Made by a program: the position numbers and the translations under genes. 64,000 bases of DNA from Eurosta solidaginis (lineage: Eukaryota; Arthropoda; Insecta; Diptera; Tephritidae), in assembly GCF_040869045.1 (NCBI RefSeq), contig NC_090321.1:87836603-87900602 (forward strand). Direction: 5' to 3'. The notes under the pieces were generated by a model. The model was not told the origin of the DNA and did not search any database. It was given only the letters and a program-made list of their open reading frames with translations. Positions 11,563 to 25,362 of this stretch are shown piece after piece (within the stretch, counting starts at the first letter, position 1; each line of letters opens with the position of its first letter).

Positions 11563-12920
11563 TTTTTTTTTTTAATGTTTTGCAAAGCGAATCTAAACAA
11601 GGTGATGGCAAAGCGAGTTCAACCCGACTCGCCTAGTAGAAGAATGTCAAGTCAAAAGGAAAATATCACTGATTTCGATTAATTGACATATTGTTGTACC
11701 AAGGTGTTGTATGGAATATAAAGAAGAAGAAGCGATCCGCTCACGGGATAACAACATCGGATACTGTATTCGCCTTGGTTGTTAAAAAAATACGATAAAG
11801 CAATAAATTCTATGGGTCAATTCACAAGAGTATCGTATTAATGTAAAATTTTAAAAATTAAGTTGTTTCCATGGTCTACAACATAAAATTTGATTAAAGC
11901 ATAGGACGGCGAATAAAAGACCTTGCGAATTGCAAATTTTTATTGGCTGCTCAAGTTATTCAAATGCTCGAGCAAATATTTGAGCGATTGAGCAACGAGA
12001 TAATTGGCAATCATGCGACCAACGTTGGGAGTCACTAAGATATTGACGACAGTTTCCTACGAGTAGATGTGTATACTAAACCGGAGGGCGTACTTCAACA
12101 ACAATGCCAACAAAACAAATGTCTCCAGATGGATAGCAGATGTGTATACTTGATGTGATATTATTTTACGACTACATGATTCCCTCTTATGTTATAAACC
12201 TTCGGTACATACCACACTTTCAACAACTGTAACGCATCCTTAGACCTACTTTACATGTAACGAGATTATCTTCTTAACTTCTAATCGTTAATTAAATAAC
12301 TTGATTTCCCATACAAATTGTCCCTTCGATTTTCGTTTATAATAAACAAATTGTAGAAATGCCGATATTTTTTTATAGACAAAGAACCATCTGTAGGATC
12401 TCATCTATAAGTCGAAGCACGAAATAAAAGAGACACAGGAAAATTGGATATGTGTAAACGCGCAGATTAACTATTATTGAATTGTTTTAGACTAGTGCAT
12501 GTGTAAACGTGGTCTTAAACTGATTTCGTTTTTTCCACCACGCTGAAAGAAGATTGTTAATGAGCTCATATGATAGATGTAATCAGTAATCGAACTGACT
12601 GAGCTAGAGACTAGTAATTTTGTTGCATCTGATGTTTTTGCAGGTAAGTAAACATTGGCTTATTTTTATTTAACACACAAGTAAAGTAAACTTATTATTC
12701 CACAAGTCACATTTTGTAGAAATCTACAACAATGTTGAGTATAATGCACAAAACATCTGTAATATCGGGAAGAACCAGTGAGTACATACCCAAGTGTTAC
12801 ATTTTGTTTTAGGCAGCTTCACGAAAAGCGCATTTTTTACATTACGCCGATTTGGGCCTGACTTCGCCTTGCTAACAACTTTAATGATTCGCGTTGCTTA
12901 AAATTATGAACATATTCGGA
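11563..12920. other. AT-rich intergenic stretch, nothing recognised
   Basis: No ORF with protein character and no repeat that I can pair with others in the window. Confidence 0.45.
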
Positions 12921-13038
12921 AAACCAAGGCCACTATGGTATGGTGGCGACGTTCATCGCTTACCACTCCGAAGATCCTGGGTTCAAGTCCCGGGCAAAAC
13001 ACCATCAAAAATTTAGAAACAAGTTGCTTCAGTTAAGA

Positions 13039-13913
13039 CTTGGTTTCCTCGAAAGCGGTGCCGCTATATAGCGGTAGGGTATGTTGCCAAAAATGCGCAC
13101 TGTAAAAGAAATGATGTGGAAACTAAGAAAACGGTGAAGTTCACCGTAACGTAATATAGCGGCAGGGCATAAAATATTAAGGCCTTCAGGTGGGGAAAAT
13201 TCCCATCGGGTTTCGGGTTAGAATATACCCGCGGTAGGTATGCCTGTCGTGAGAGTCGACTAAAATACCAGATTGAAGTGGTTGTGTAGCGCAGCCTTTT
13301 CAGGTTGCCAGCGCAATATATAACTTCTCCAAACCCAATTGTCAACCTCACCCATCCGTGGCGATTCCTGTTTCATTAGCAGCCGAAGCTATGGTGAGCC
13401 CGAACTCCTCATGGATCTAGGGAGTGGGAGGACAGTATGGCCCAGAAGGTCGCACGTGGTCATAACAAATCGTTCCCGAGATGGTCAGGCTTGGTACCGG
13501 AACGTACCGGATCTACATCCGGCAAAGAACCATCAACATCGATAACACTCCACAAGGCCTTCGGGGAGTGTCCTTATCGCTACAACAACAACAACAGCCG
13601 TCATGACGGTAGAAACTCGTTCACCACCGTTTTTTGCCACCGCTATTGTCAAAGCGGTGAACATTTTATCAAATAATTGAAATTATTCATAAAAAAACGA
13701 GCCTTTTTGAATTAAAATTTTTGCTTGTACGTTTATTTAAATTAAATAATAAAAATAACTAAAAAAACATGCAAAAATGCAAAATAAAATTTTGCGAATC
13801 GTCTGCCGTACTGTTTGTAGTTTCCAACAAAACGGTGCCGCTGAAAACGGTGAGTATACCGGCCGCTCTTTAGCGGTCGTAACATAGCGCCCCCGCTTTT
13901 GGAGGAAACCAAG
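13039..13913. mobile_element. Non-autonomous DNA element with CTTGGTTTCCTC termini
   Basis: Left end 13039-13067 and the reverse complement of the right end share CTTGGTTTCCTC followed by AAAGCGG and CGCTAT (about 24 of 29 positions). The interior has several short GC-rich palindromes (GCGGTGCCGCTATATAGCGG, CCGCTCTTTAGCGG). It contains no transposase, and family S2 sits inside it. The target duplication is ambiguous (TTAAGA against TTTAGA). Confidence 0.6.
13262..13607 (+). mobile_element. SINE-like retroposon with (CAA)n tail (family S2)
   Basis: About 345 bp beginning GGTTGTGTAGCGCA and ending TATCGCTACAACAACAAC. It matches the copies at 56119-56285/59338-59482 and 57876-58195 along the whole length. 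It has no ORF. The tail matches the 3' end of the jockey-like LINE in this window, so it was probably mobilised by that LINE (inference). Confidence 0.75.
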
Positions 13914-14552
13914 CCTTTAGAAAAACATTTTTCTGAGCGGTGTCGTCCCTTTGGCAAACACTCCCAGTGTAATTCTGCCATGAAAAGCTTCTAAGTGGAA
14001 ACTCATCTGTCTTGCAGATGCCGTTCAGAGTTGGCATAAAGGTGGGACCCGTCCCACCAATTTGTGGGAAAAATTAAAAAGCATTGCATTGCTAATATTG
14101 GAAGAGAAGCTCGGCCAGAAAATCTCTTTGAAGGTTACCGCGCCTTGTATTTATTTTATTTATTTATTTATAATCGCTTGTTTTTTGTGTGTTTGTCTGT
14201 TTTTTTTTGTCAACTTTCCGTGAGTTTCCGATAAAAATCTGGAAGTAATCGATTTCGGCTCAGTTCGCACCAAAATTTAAACTGTATTACCATCTTATAA
14301 GATGGTTTGTTCTCAGTAGGAATAGGAGAGTGAACTAAACAAGTTTGAAAAGTTTTGCCTAATCCCCAAAATCTGCCCTATATACTGTGGCGAATATTAG
14401 CACTATGCTGCTACTAAATAAATGCACAACACAATGAAGCAAGCAGCCACACAGGTGTACATATAAACACCAATCCATGCAACATATCCATGCAAACAGC
14501 GAAGCTAACAGCAAAGAAAATATTTCACATACATACATGTAGGCAGCGGCTA

Positions 14553-14897
14553 CCCTGCAAAAATCGCGAGTACTCCATGCATGCATGTATGGAGTACTCG
14601 CTATGGACCAACCGAGTACTCAAAAATTAACCACAATTCATACAAAAAATATGGTCCAATTAACATTGCGATGTCCTAGGACTGGACCATATACTCCAGC
14701 TTCGCATTACATCAGAGTAATCCATGGAGTACCCACAGTCCAATAAACATCATGTAGTGATTACAATCGTTAAAAACGAGCAATGATCGGCTTACAATGT
14801 GTTCGTGTAGAAACATGAGTTGGTCCATTGCTGCATTACAGTGGAGTATAATGGTAAGTACTCCGGTGGACCACATGATCCAACGATTTTTGCAGGG
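14553..14897. mobile_element. MITE with CCCTGCAAAAATCG terminal repeats
   Basis: Perfect 14-bp terminal inverted repeats, CCCTGCAAAAATCG at 14553-14566 and its complement at 14884-14897, flanked by TA on both sides (TA target or 2-bp duplication). The interior carries many copies of GGAGTACTC-type words in both orientations, including a hairpin at 14565-14600. No coding capacity. The superfamily is not assigned. Confidence 0.85.
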
Positions 14898-15156
14898 TAA
14901 GAGCAGAATTTGTTACTCACACACACGCATATAACTAGAAGACAAAACGTTGTTCGTGAAGAGTATAGACCTTTGGAGAGGTATGGAACGAGACAAGAGG
15001 GAGTATAAAAGCAGCGTAAGCTGAGGAATAATCAATCAGTTTGATTTTAACACGCTATTAGTGAAGTACGCGAGTGTTGTAATTGTAAGTACTACTACAG
15101 TAAAGTTGTAAGTAAAGGAGAATATTGCTATACTGAATATTTGAGTTCTTTATTCT

Positions 15157-15520
15157 GCGGCCACCGTGGTGTGATGGTAGCGTGCTCCGCCTACCACACC
15201 GGATGCCCTGGGTTCAAACCCCGGGCAAAGCAACATCAAAAATTTTAGAAATAAGGTTTTTCAATTAGAAGAAAATTTTTCTAAGCGGGGTCGCCCCTCG
15301 TTAGTGTTTGGCAAGCGCTCCGGGTGTATTTCTGCCATGAAAAGCTCTCAGTGAAAACTCATCTGCCTTGCAGATGCCGTTCGGAGTCGGCATAAAATCA
15401 TGTAGGTCCCGTCCGGCCAATTTGTATGGAAAATCAAGAGGAGCACGACGCAAATTGGAAGAGAAGCTCGGCCTTAGATCTCTTCGGAGGTTATCGCGCC
15501 TTATATTTATTTTTTTATTT
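15157..15520 (+). mobile_element. Full-length tRNA-derived SINE (family S1)
   Basis: 364 bp, GCGGCCACCGTGGTGTGATG head, internal B box GGGTTCAAACCCC, and body ending in a TTATATTTATTTTTT tail. An 8-bp duplication TTTATTCT (15149-15156, 15521-15528) flanks it, within the solo LTR. Polymerase III A- and B-box spacing is tRNA-like. It has no ORF, so it depends on a LINE. Confidence 0.9.
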
Positions 15521-16215
15521 TTTATTCTACAGTTCAGCGATTCGAACGATAGCAGAAGGAGAAAAATATTCAGAATTTACCAAAATTCGTTACAATACAA
15601 GCACGCATTATTCACAGTATAATTAAGCCGCTACTGTATTAACTGTTGTTTATCAACTTGTTTCCTCATTAACAGTTTGCACATTTAGGGTACTGTTAGT
15701 CCCTTTTAATATTAAACATTTTACCACATTACCAATTCAAGATTGTGCGCGCTTCTTTATATGTATTTAAACAGTTTTCTATTGACAATTTGCCATTATT
15801 TACATATTTTCCAGCTTTCTTTTTAGTTTTTGAGCTCATTTTTAATACGATTATTACTCAACAATTCATTGTGTGTTTTTGCGTTAATGTGAGTTTTTTT
15901 AATTTTTTCACATTTAGCAATGGAATTAATATAATCCGAAGATTTACAAATTCGTTTTGAAGAAGTATTTATGATTTTCAAGTAAAATAAAAACAAAGAA
16001 TTGACACTAAGATAAATTGTCAAACTGTTGCCAATTGGTAAAATGATCAGGCAAAATGAGAAGGGACTGTGAGCAGCCTAATTGATTATACCGTGACTAT
16101 AACTAATCGACGTATTCATTCATTTCTCATTGCAGCTGTTATCTTTGACGTAATATAGCTCAATTGCAATTATAATTTCACTGACACTGTTTACAAAACA
16201 AATATCTAATGTGTC

Positions 16216-16223
16216 TATAAAAG
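16216..16223 (+). promoter_or_regulatory. TATA box of the amylase gene
   Basis: TATAAAAG 80 bp before the amylase ATG, which predicts transcription starting near 16246 and a short 5' leader of about 50 nt. Confidence 0.75.
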
Positions 16224-16283
16224 TTGTTCGTACGGCGGACCTTAAAACATTTATCTAAAATCTCTCAAATAGTGACAAAGTAA

Positions 16284-20318
<4,035 letters not shown>

Positions 20319-20328
20319 TTACTTTGCA

Positions 20329-20334
20329 AATAAA
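20329..20334 (+). terminator. AATAAA polyadenylation signal of amylase
   Basis: AATAAA starts 11 bp after the last base of the TAA stop at 20318, giving a very short 3' UTR, as is usual for amylase genes. Confidence 0.75.
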
Positions 20335-20696
20335 GCACATAAAGGATATGCAAATTTAATATTTTTAGTATACAACAGCAATGAACATATGTATGTATGT
20401 ACTCATGTACATATTTTAGTTTGGTTTCATCGCGAGCCATGTGTCATATATGCATTTACATGGTTTGGTTTATTTTTGTGACAAGTTTTTGAGAAACATT
20501 TTAAAATCTCGGCTAGAGAATAATAAGGCGGCGAGTAGAGACTGAGCACCTCTACGTCTCAATCGAAACCAAACGAAGCTTAATACAAGACGACTCCTTT
20601 TCGTTCGATTCCCTTAACATAATGTTGGAGGAAGATAATTTCAGCCGCAGAGCTAAATCGCGATGGTACAGTCTATTATAGGAGCGTACTGACCCC

Positions 20697-21310
20697 ATCC
20701 ATCAGGTGCGATCACTCACAAATTGTCATCGATATCATGTAACGGAAGTCCAAAGAAACTTGCAGTTTCAATAGGGTTATACCAAAGAGACATGGGTGTT
20801 AGAGGTGTTGGCTTCATATTGCAATTAAAAAAAAAACGGTTGGTGTAATGTGAGGACATATGTTGCGTAAGTAGAGATAAGTAAAATTTTAACCTATTTT
20901 CGAATCCAGGTCTAAGTTGTGCCAGGGTTGCGTGTTTCTCCCTAGGAAGTCTGCTTTCCTCTACTTCGACCTTCAGGCACTAGAGCCTGAGAACCGGTTT
21001 CTCCGGCATTATTCGGGATAAGCCGTTGTCGGCTCTTTGTAGATGAGGGCCAATTTAAGCTCATTCGATTCAAATGCCTGAACTCTTATATGCCGGATCT
21101 CTTCGTAGTGCTTTGTTGCAATAAGTATTTAACAGAAACTGTTTGTTCTGCCTCTCGTTTCTCCTCTAAGAGGAGTATTACCGCCTCGCTGGGAAGATGA
21201 TATTCTGGCAACAAAAGAAGAACTTCCGTAACACTATGAGCGCGGTGTTTTAACAGTCCTACAGCTTCCTTCAATGTATTTCTTTAAGCTTGGTAACTAT
21301 TTTGGAGGCG
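20697..21310 (-). pseudogene. Jockey-like LINE 3' fragment, decayed
   Basis: Base-level similarity to about 56335-56950, the 3' part of ORF2 of the jockey-like element: shared phrases CACAAATTGTCATC, GGTGTTAGAGG and GAACTTGC-type words, then the GAGGAGTATT region. The frames are broken throughout. The next 700 bp (21310-22050) hold no gene I recognise. Confidence 0.75.
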
Positions 21311-22055
21311 CGTAGTATACAAGCATGGCCAGCCGCTTTATAAGTAGCTTTGCGCGTTTTTTTTGTCTTTGCCTTGTGACGATTAACTGGCGTGGAAAAG
21401 TATGCTACGTTTTCAGCTGCGTGCGTGATGTAATAGATTTTTGTACGATTTGCGTGAAGCTGAATTCTTCGCAACTCGTCTACCGATGGTTTTTAGCTAA
21501 TTGCAACCTTGAAGAAAGACTTCCTTCTGGCCCTCTTGAATTTTGATGATTACGATAACGAGGTGGAAAAAAGTTAATCTTCCCCCAAACTAAACTACAT
21601 TGGATTTATGCTACTATATAAGTTGTTAGACAATGAGAATTTGACAGAACTTTTTCGGCGAAATGTCGAGAAGATAAGATTTTGTTGATGGAAAATGCGT
21701 GCTTCAGTTATAGCCGGCTAGGGGCAAAAACGATTGTGACCTTCTCCTGAAACTTCTGGAAGCAGTTGGGCTTGGTAACATCGATTCGTTTATCGGAGGT
21801 ATCAATCAGTCGCTGTGGGAATTGTGCAGTATGATACAAATCAACTCCCTGCAGAACAATTGGAGCAATGAGTAAAATACATTTTGAGGTAGCACGTTTG
21901 CGTATAATTATTATGAATTCCATATCAGGCAAACACTAAGTTTGTGAAGATCAGATATTAAGTTTAAGCTTCTACATGCTCCTCTTGTTATATAAATAGA
22001 TATCTAAAAATTGTGAATCAAATATTTCCTTAACGAGATAAAGAAATACACAAAA

Positions 22056-22240
22056 AAAGTGAAACGCGATAACCTCCGAAGAGATTTGAGGCCGAGCTGC
22101 TCTTCCAATTTGCGTCGTGTACCTATTAGTTTTTCCACTTCCGAGGAGCGACCTCCATTACAAAAACCTTGCCCCTGAGTTGGACCTAGGGCCCTCGGTG
22201 TGGTAGGCGGAGCACGCTTCCACCACATCACGGAGCCGTC
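22056..22240 (-). mobile_element. SINE S1 with internal deletion
   Basis: Reverse complement of S1: the 3' end (CGCGATAACCTCCGAAGAGA) is joined directly to the tRNA-like head (GGTGTGGTAGGCGGAGCACG) with the middle missing. The duplication is not clear. Confidence 0.75.
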
Positions 22241-22320
22241 AGCTGGTAAGCTTAAATCCAGATAATGTAAAAGATATGCATTGAACAAAAAGATAAATTT
22301 GCCTTTTTACTTCCTTTACA

Positions 22321-22512
22321 TCAATTTGATTTGGGTAATCTTGTAATCCATTTTAGAATAACTTTCCGTAGAGCTAGAATCTTGAAGCTTAGAACATACT
22401 CCAGAACCCGGTGACAATGCAACATGAGGGAGAGAAAATTTCACTGGGTGACGTAGGTATCGTAATATATAAAAAAAATTGGCCAAATTTGGAAATTTTG
22501 ACTTCTATCTTT
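22321..22512 (+). repeat. Left piece of a ~150-bp repeat array
   Basis: Contains the B-type unit (TAGAATCTTGAAGCTTAGAACATACTCC, AACCCGGTGACAATGCAACA). The array resumes at 29385 after the Mag-type element, so it is the target into which that element jumped. Confidence 0.7.
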
Positions 22513-22696
22513 GTTATGTATGAAACGAAGTGGTAACGCCACACACTGAATTAATTTACTATCATTTTGGCAACTCTGTTTTTGCTTATTCTTTTTTGTT
22601 CTTTTTTATTCTTTAGTATTAACTCAACACATTTTATATCAAAATGTTCATATTCACTCATATTAAATAAACTTAGTAAATATACATACACAAAAG

Positions 22697-22715
22697 TGGT
22701 GTCAAAAGTGGGATT
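22697..22715 (+). promoter_or_regulatory. tRNA-Leu primer binding site
   Basis: TGGTGTCA....GTGGGATT two bases after the LTR. It is complementary to the usual tRNA-Leu 3' end (CCCACTCCTGACA plus CCA) with about two mismatches. It fixes the direction of the element as plus. Confidence 0.7.
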
Positions 22716-22754
22716 AAAAAGAGGAGCCTCACACCGGAAGATTTGAAGAGGGTG

Positions 22755-24080
22755 ATGGATGCATTGGCAGGGGGAATTCGCGAGGCTGTAGAGGGGGCGT
22801 CCCACAGTGCTGGGGCAAATGCAAATCAGCGGGCAGCAACCAAACCGCCACCGTTTAGTATTGCAGAATACAAGTCAGAAGACAAATCCTCAGTGCAAGA
22901 TTTTTTCACACGCGTAGATTGGGCTTTACAGCTGAGCAAAGTTCCAGAAGAGGAACAACACAAATTCGTACTCGTGCATATGGGGGCAGAGCTGAACGCC
23001 GCACTAAAAATACTTGTTAGCCCAAAGACGCCTGACTCGCTGAAATACAATGAAATAAAAACCGTGTTAATTCGCCATTTTGATGGCTCACGGAACAAGT
23101 ATGCTGAAAGTATCAAATTTAGGCAAAGTAAGCAAGAAAAAGGCGAATCGATTGCCGAGTACGCACTTCGTTTAAAAAAGGGCGCTGCATATTGTGAATA
23201 TGGCGACTTTTTGGATAGGATGTTAACAGAGCAGTTACTGTATGGCGTGGAGTCACGCTATATTTGCAATGAGGTTATAAGTAAAAAACCAAACAATTTT
23301 ACTGAGGCATACGAAATTGCGCACACAATTGAACTAACACAAAGTGCAACAACAGATCTGAAGTGTACAGAGTGGGAACAACCAAGTGAACCAACGTTTA
23401 AACTGGGATACGAACCAGTCAAAACAAAAAGAAATGCAAATGCTGAAAAGTTGACCAAGAAGCCAAAAGAAAAATCCGCAAATTGTTACGGATGTGGGGG
23501 CCAACACAGCAGAAAAGACTGTAAATTCAGTAGCTCCAAATGTTTTTCGTGTGGAAAATTGGGCCACATTGCAAAAGTGTGCAAGGCAAAACTAGATCAG
23601 ATTTCAGAGGATGCGCTCGAACCAGTTCAGCAGCTGAACAACATTAATGTATGTAAAGCAGTCGACAGAAAAATGCTTCACGTAAATATCGATGGAAAGC
23701 AAATACAGATGGAGCTTGATACGGGTGCCCCATGCGCCATTATTAATTATAAAACTCTTCGCACTATAAAACCGAATTTTAGATTATTAAAAACAGACAG
23801 ACGATTTACAAGCTACACGGGGCATAGAGTGAACTGCATGGGTAGGGTTGTAGTAACCGCATCAACGGGGAGGACTAAACGGCGTCTGAATCTGTATGTT
23901 GTCCAAGAAGATTTCGATACACTTTGCGGCAGAGAATGGATCTCACAATTCGCACGTGAAATCAACTTTTCGGAGCTATTTTCGTCAGCCAGACTCTATA
24001 AGTTCAACCGCCCCAAAACTTTCAGAAAACCAACGAGAACGGCTGCAACATCTCCTTGCAAGTTACGAAGAAGTCTATAA
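22755..24080 (+). pseudogene. gag and protease of the Mag-type element
   Basis: A matrix/capsid-like region (residues ~1-190, including FFTRVDWALQLSKVP and SIAEYALRLKKGAAYC) is followed by two zinc knuckles, CYGCGGQHSRKDC (x3 spacing) and CFSCGKLGHIAKVC (x4), and a retropepsin (ELDTGAPCAIINY). The frame is open from about 22722; the first ATG is at 22755. The meaningful frame is lost near 23990-24010, just after protease, where pol continues one frame over. This may be a programmed shift or a lesion. Confidence 0.88.
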
Positions 24081-25362
24081 CACGACAGCGGGTAAGTTGA
24101 GAGGGCCGCCTGCAAAAGTGAAGCTGAAGGCGGGAGCCACACCAGTGTTCGCACGAGCACGCGAAATGCCAATTGCATTGAGAGAGGCGTATGCCAAGGA
24201 AATAGATTGCAAAATCCAGTCTGGCTTTTACGTGAGAGTAGAGCATTCGGAATGGGCTTCAGCAACACATGTAGTCGCGAAAAAAATGGAGATATTCGCA
24301 TCACTGGCAATTACAAGCCAACGGTTAATCCAAGAATGATTATTGACGAACATCCGATTCCTAAAGCGGAAGACTTGTTCAATAAAATGAAAAAAGCGGC
24401 GATATTTTGTCACTTGGATATAACCGACGCATATACACACCTTACGATCGACGATGATTTCGCACATGTTTTGACATTAAACACAGCTACACACGGACTA
24501 GTACGACCGACTCTTGCGGTATATGGGGCAGCAAATATTCCAGCTATTTGGCAAAGAAAAATGGAGACGCTCCTGCAAAGAGTGCCAAACGTTTTAAATT
24601 TCTTTGATGACATCTTGGTCTTCGCGGAAAATTTTGAAGAGCTGCTGAGGGTTTTGGCGACAACGCTAAATCGCATCAAATGCAATGGTCTACGCTTAAA
24701 TAAGTCAAAGTGTGTTTTTGCTACACCATCAGTGGAGTTTTTAGGCCATCGCATCGACGCACAGGGGTGCATAAATCTGACAAACACATTGAAGCTGTAC
24801 TGAATAGCCCCAAACCAACGAATGTGGAGGAGCTACAGCTGTTTTTAGGAAAAGCTACTTACTATAGTGCATTTATCCCAGACCTGGCGACGAGAGCGCG
24901 ACCATTGCGCGATATGCTGAAAGGCGAAAAATTTCACTGGTCCAAAGAGGCAAATTCAGCCTTTGAGTATCTAAAACAGGCGCTGGTTTCTCCACAAGTC
25001 TTGATACCCTACAACCCGGCACTACCGGTTCTACTAGCGACGGACGTGAGTCAAACAGGGTTGGGAGCGGTGCTATCACATCGCTTAGAGAACGGAACTG
25101 AACGACCCATTGCATACGCAAGTCGAACACTGAATACTGCAGAACAGCGATACCCACAGATGGACAAAGAGGCACTGGCAATAGTATGGGCAGCTCAGTA
25201 ATTTTTCAAATATTTGTACGCGCGTCATTTCACGCTAATCACAGATCATAAACCGTTGTCACAAATTTTACAACCAGACAAGTCTCTACCAATACTTTGC
25301 ATTAGCAGAATGGCTAATTACGCAGACTTTCTGAGTAGATTTGATTTCGAAGTGGTGTATAA
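23990..25362 (+). pseudogene. RT and RNase H of the Mag-type element, frameshifted
   Basis: RT starts with the YEEVYNTTAGKLRGPPAKV region and has the GNYKPTVN, LDITDAYTHL and catalytic FFDDILVF blocks; then RNase H (TDVSQTGLGAVLSHRLENG, YPQMDKEALAIVWA). The frame changes near 24285 (run of seven A) and near 24770 (run of four G), each explained by one missing base in a homopolymer. An in-frame TAA lies at 25199. The domain is cut at 25362 by the 2.26-kb repeat. Confidence 0.9.

Larger units (their letters stand above)
12927..14165 (+). mobile_element. SINE S1 split by a DNA element
   Basis: The 5' part (12927-13038) has the tRNA-like head: an A-box-like TGGTATGGTGGCGACG and a B box GGGTTCAAGTCCC, then the CATCAAAAATTTAGAAAC body. 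The 3' part (13914-14165) resumes with the AGAAAAA...TTTTTCTGAGCGG phrase and ends in a TATTTATTT tail. Both parts are in consensus order once 13039-13913 is removed, so this is one insertion interrupted later. Confidence 0.8.
14396..15594 (+). mobile_element. Solo LTR, with a nested MITE and SINE
   Basis: Starts TGTGGCGAATATTAGCA and ends AAATTCGTTACA, related to the LTR at 34486-35101 (which, read on its own strand, starts TGTTACGAATATTAGCA and ends the same way). It is flanked by a 4-bp duplication ATAC (14392-14395, 15595-15598). No internal region, so it is a solo LTR left by LTR-LTR recombination. It keeps a TATA box (TATAAAAG, 15004-15011) and a TCAGT initiator about 30 bp downstream. 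Without the MITE (14553-14897) and SINE (15157-15520) it would be about 480 bp. Confidence 0.85.

Noticed and set aside
15164..15235. Possible tRNA gene (A and B boxes)
   Set aside because: The same tRNA-like head recurs at other sites joined to a common 3' body with target duplications, so it belongs to a SINE; no cloverleaf with matched acceptor stem was seen.
21708..21932. Minus-strand 74-codon ORF as a gene
   Set aside because: No start context, splice partners or recognised motif; probably chance in decayed sequence.
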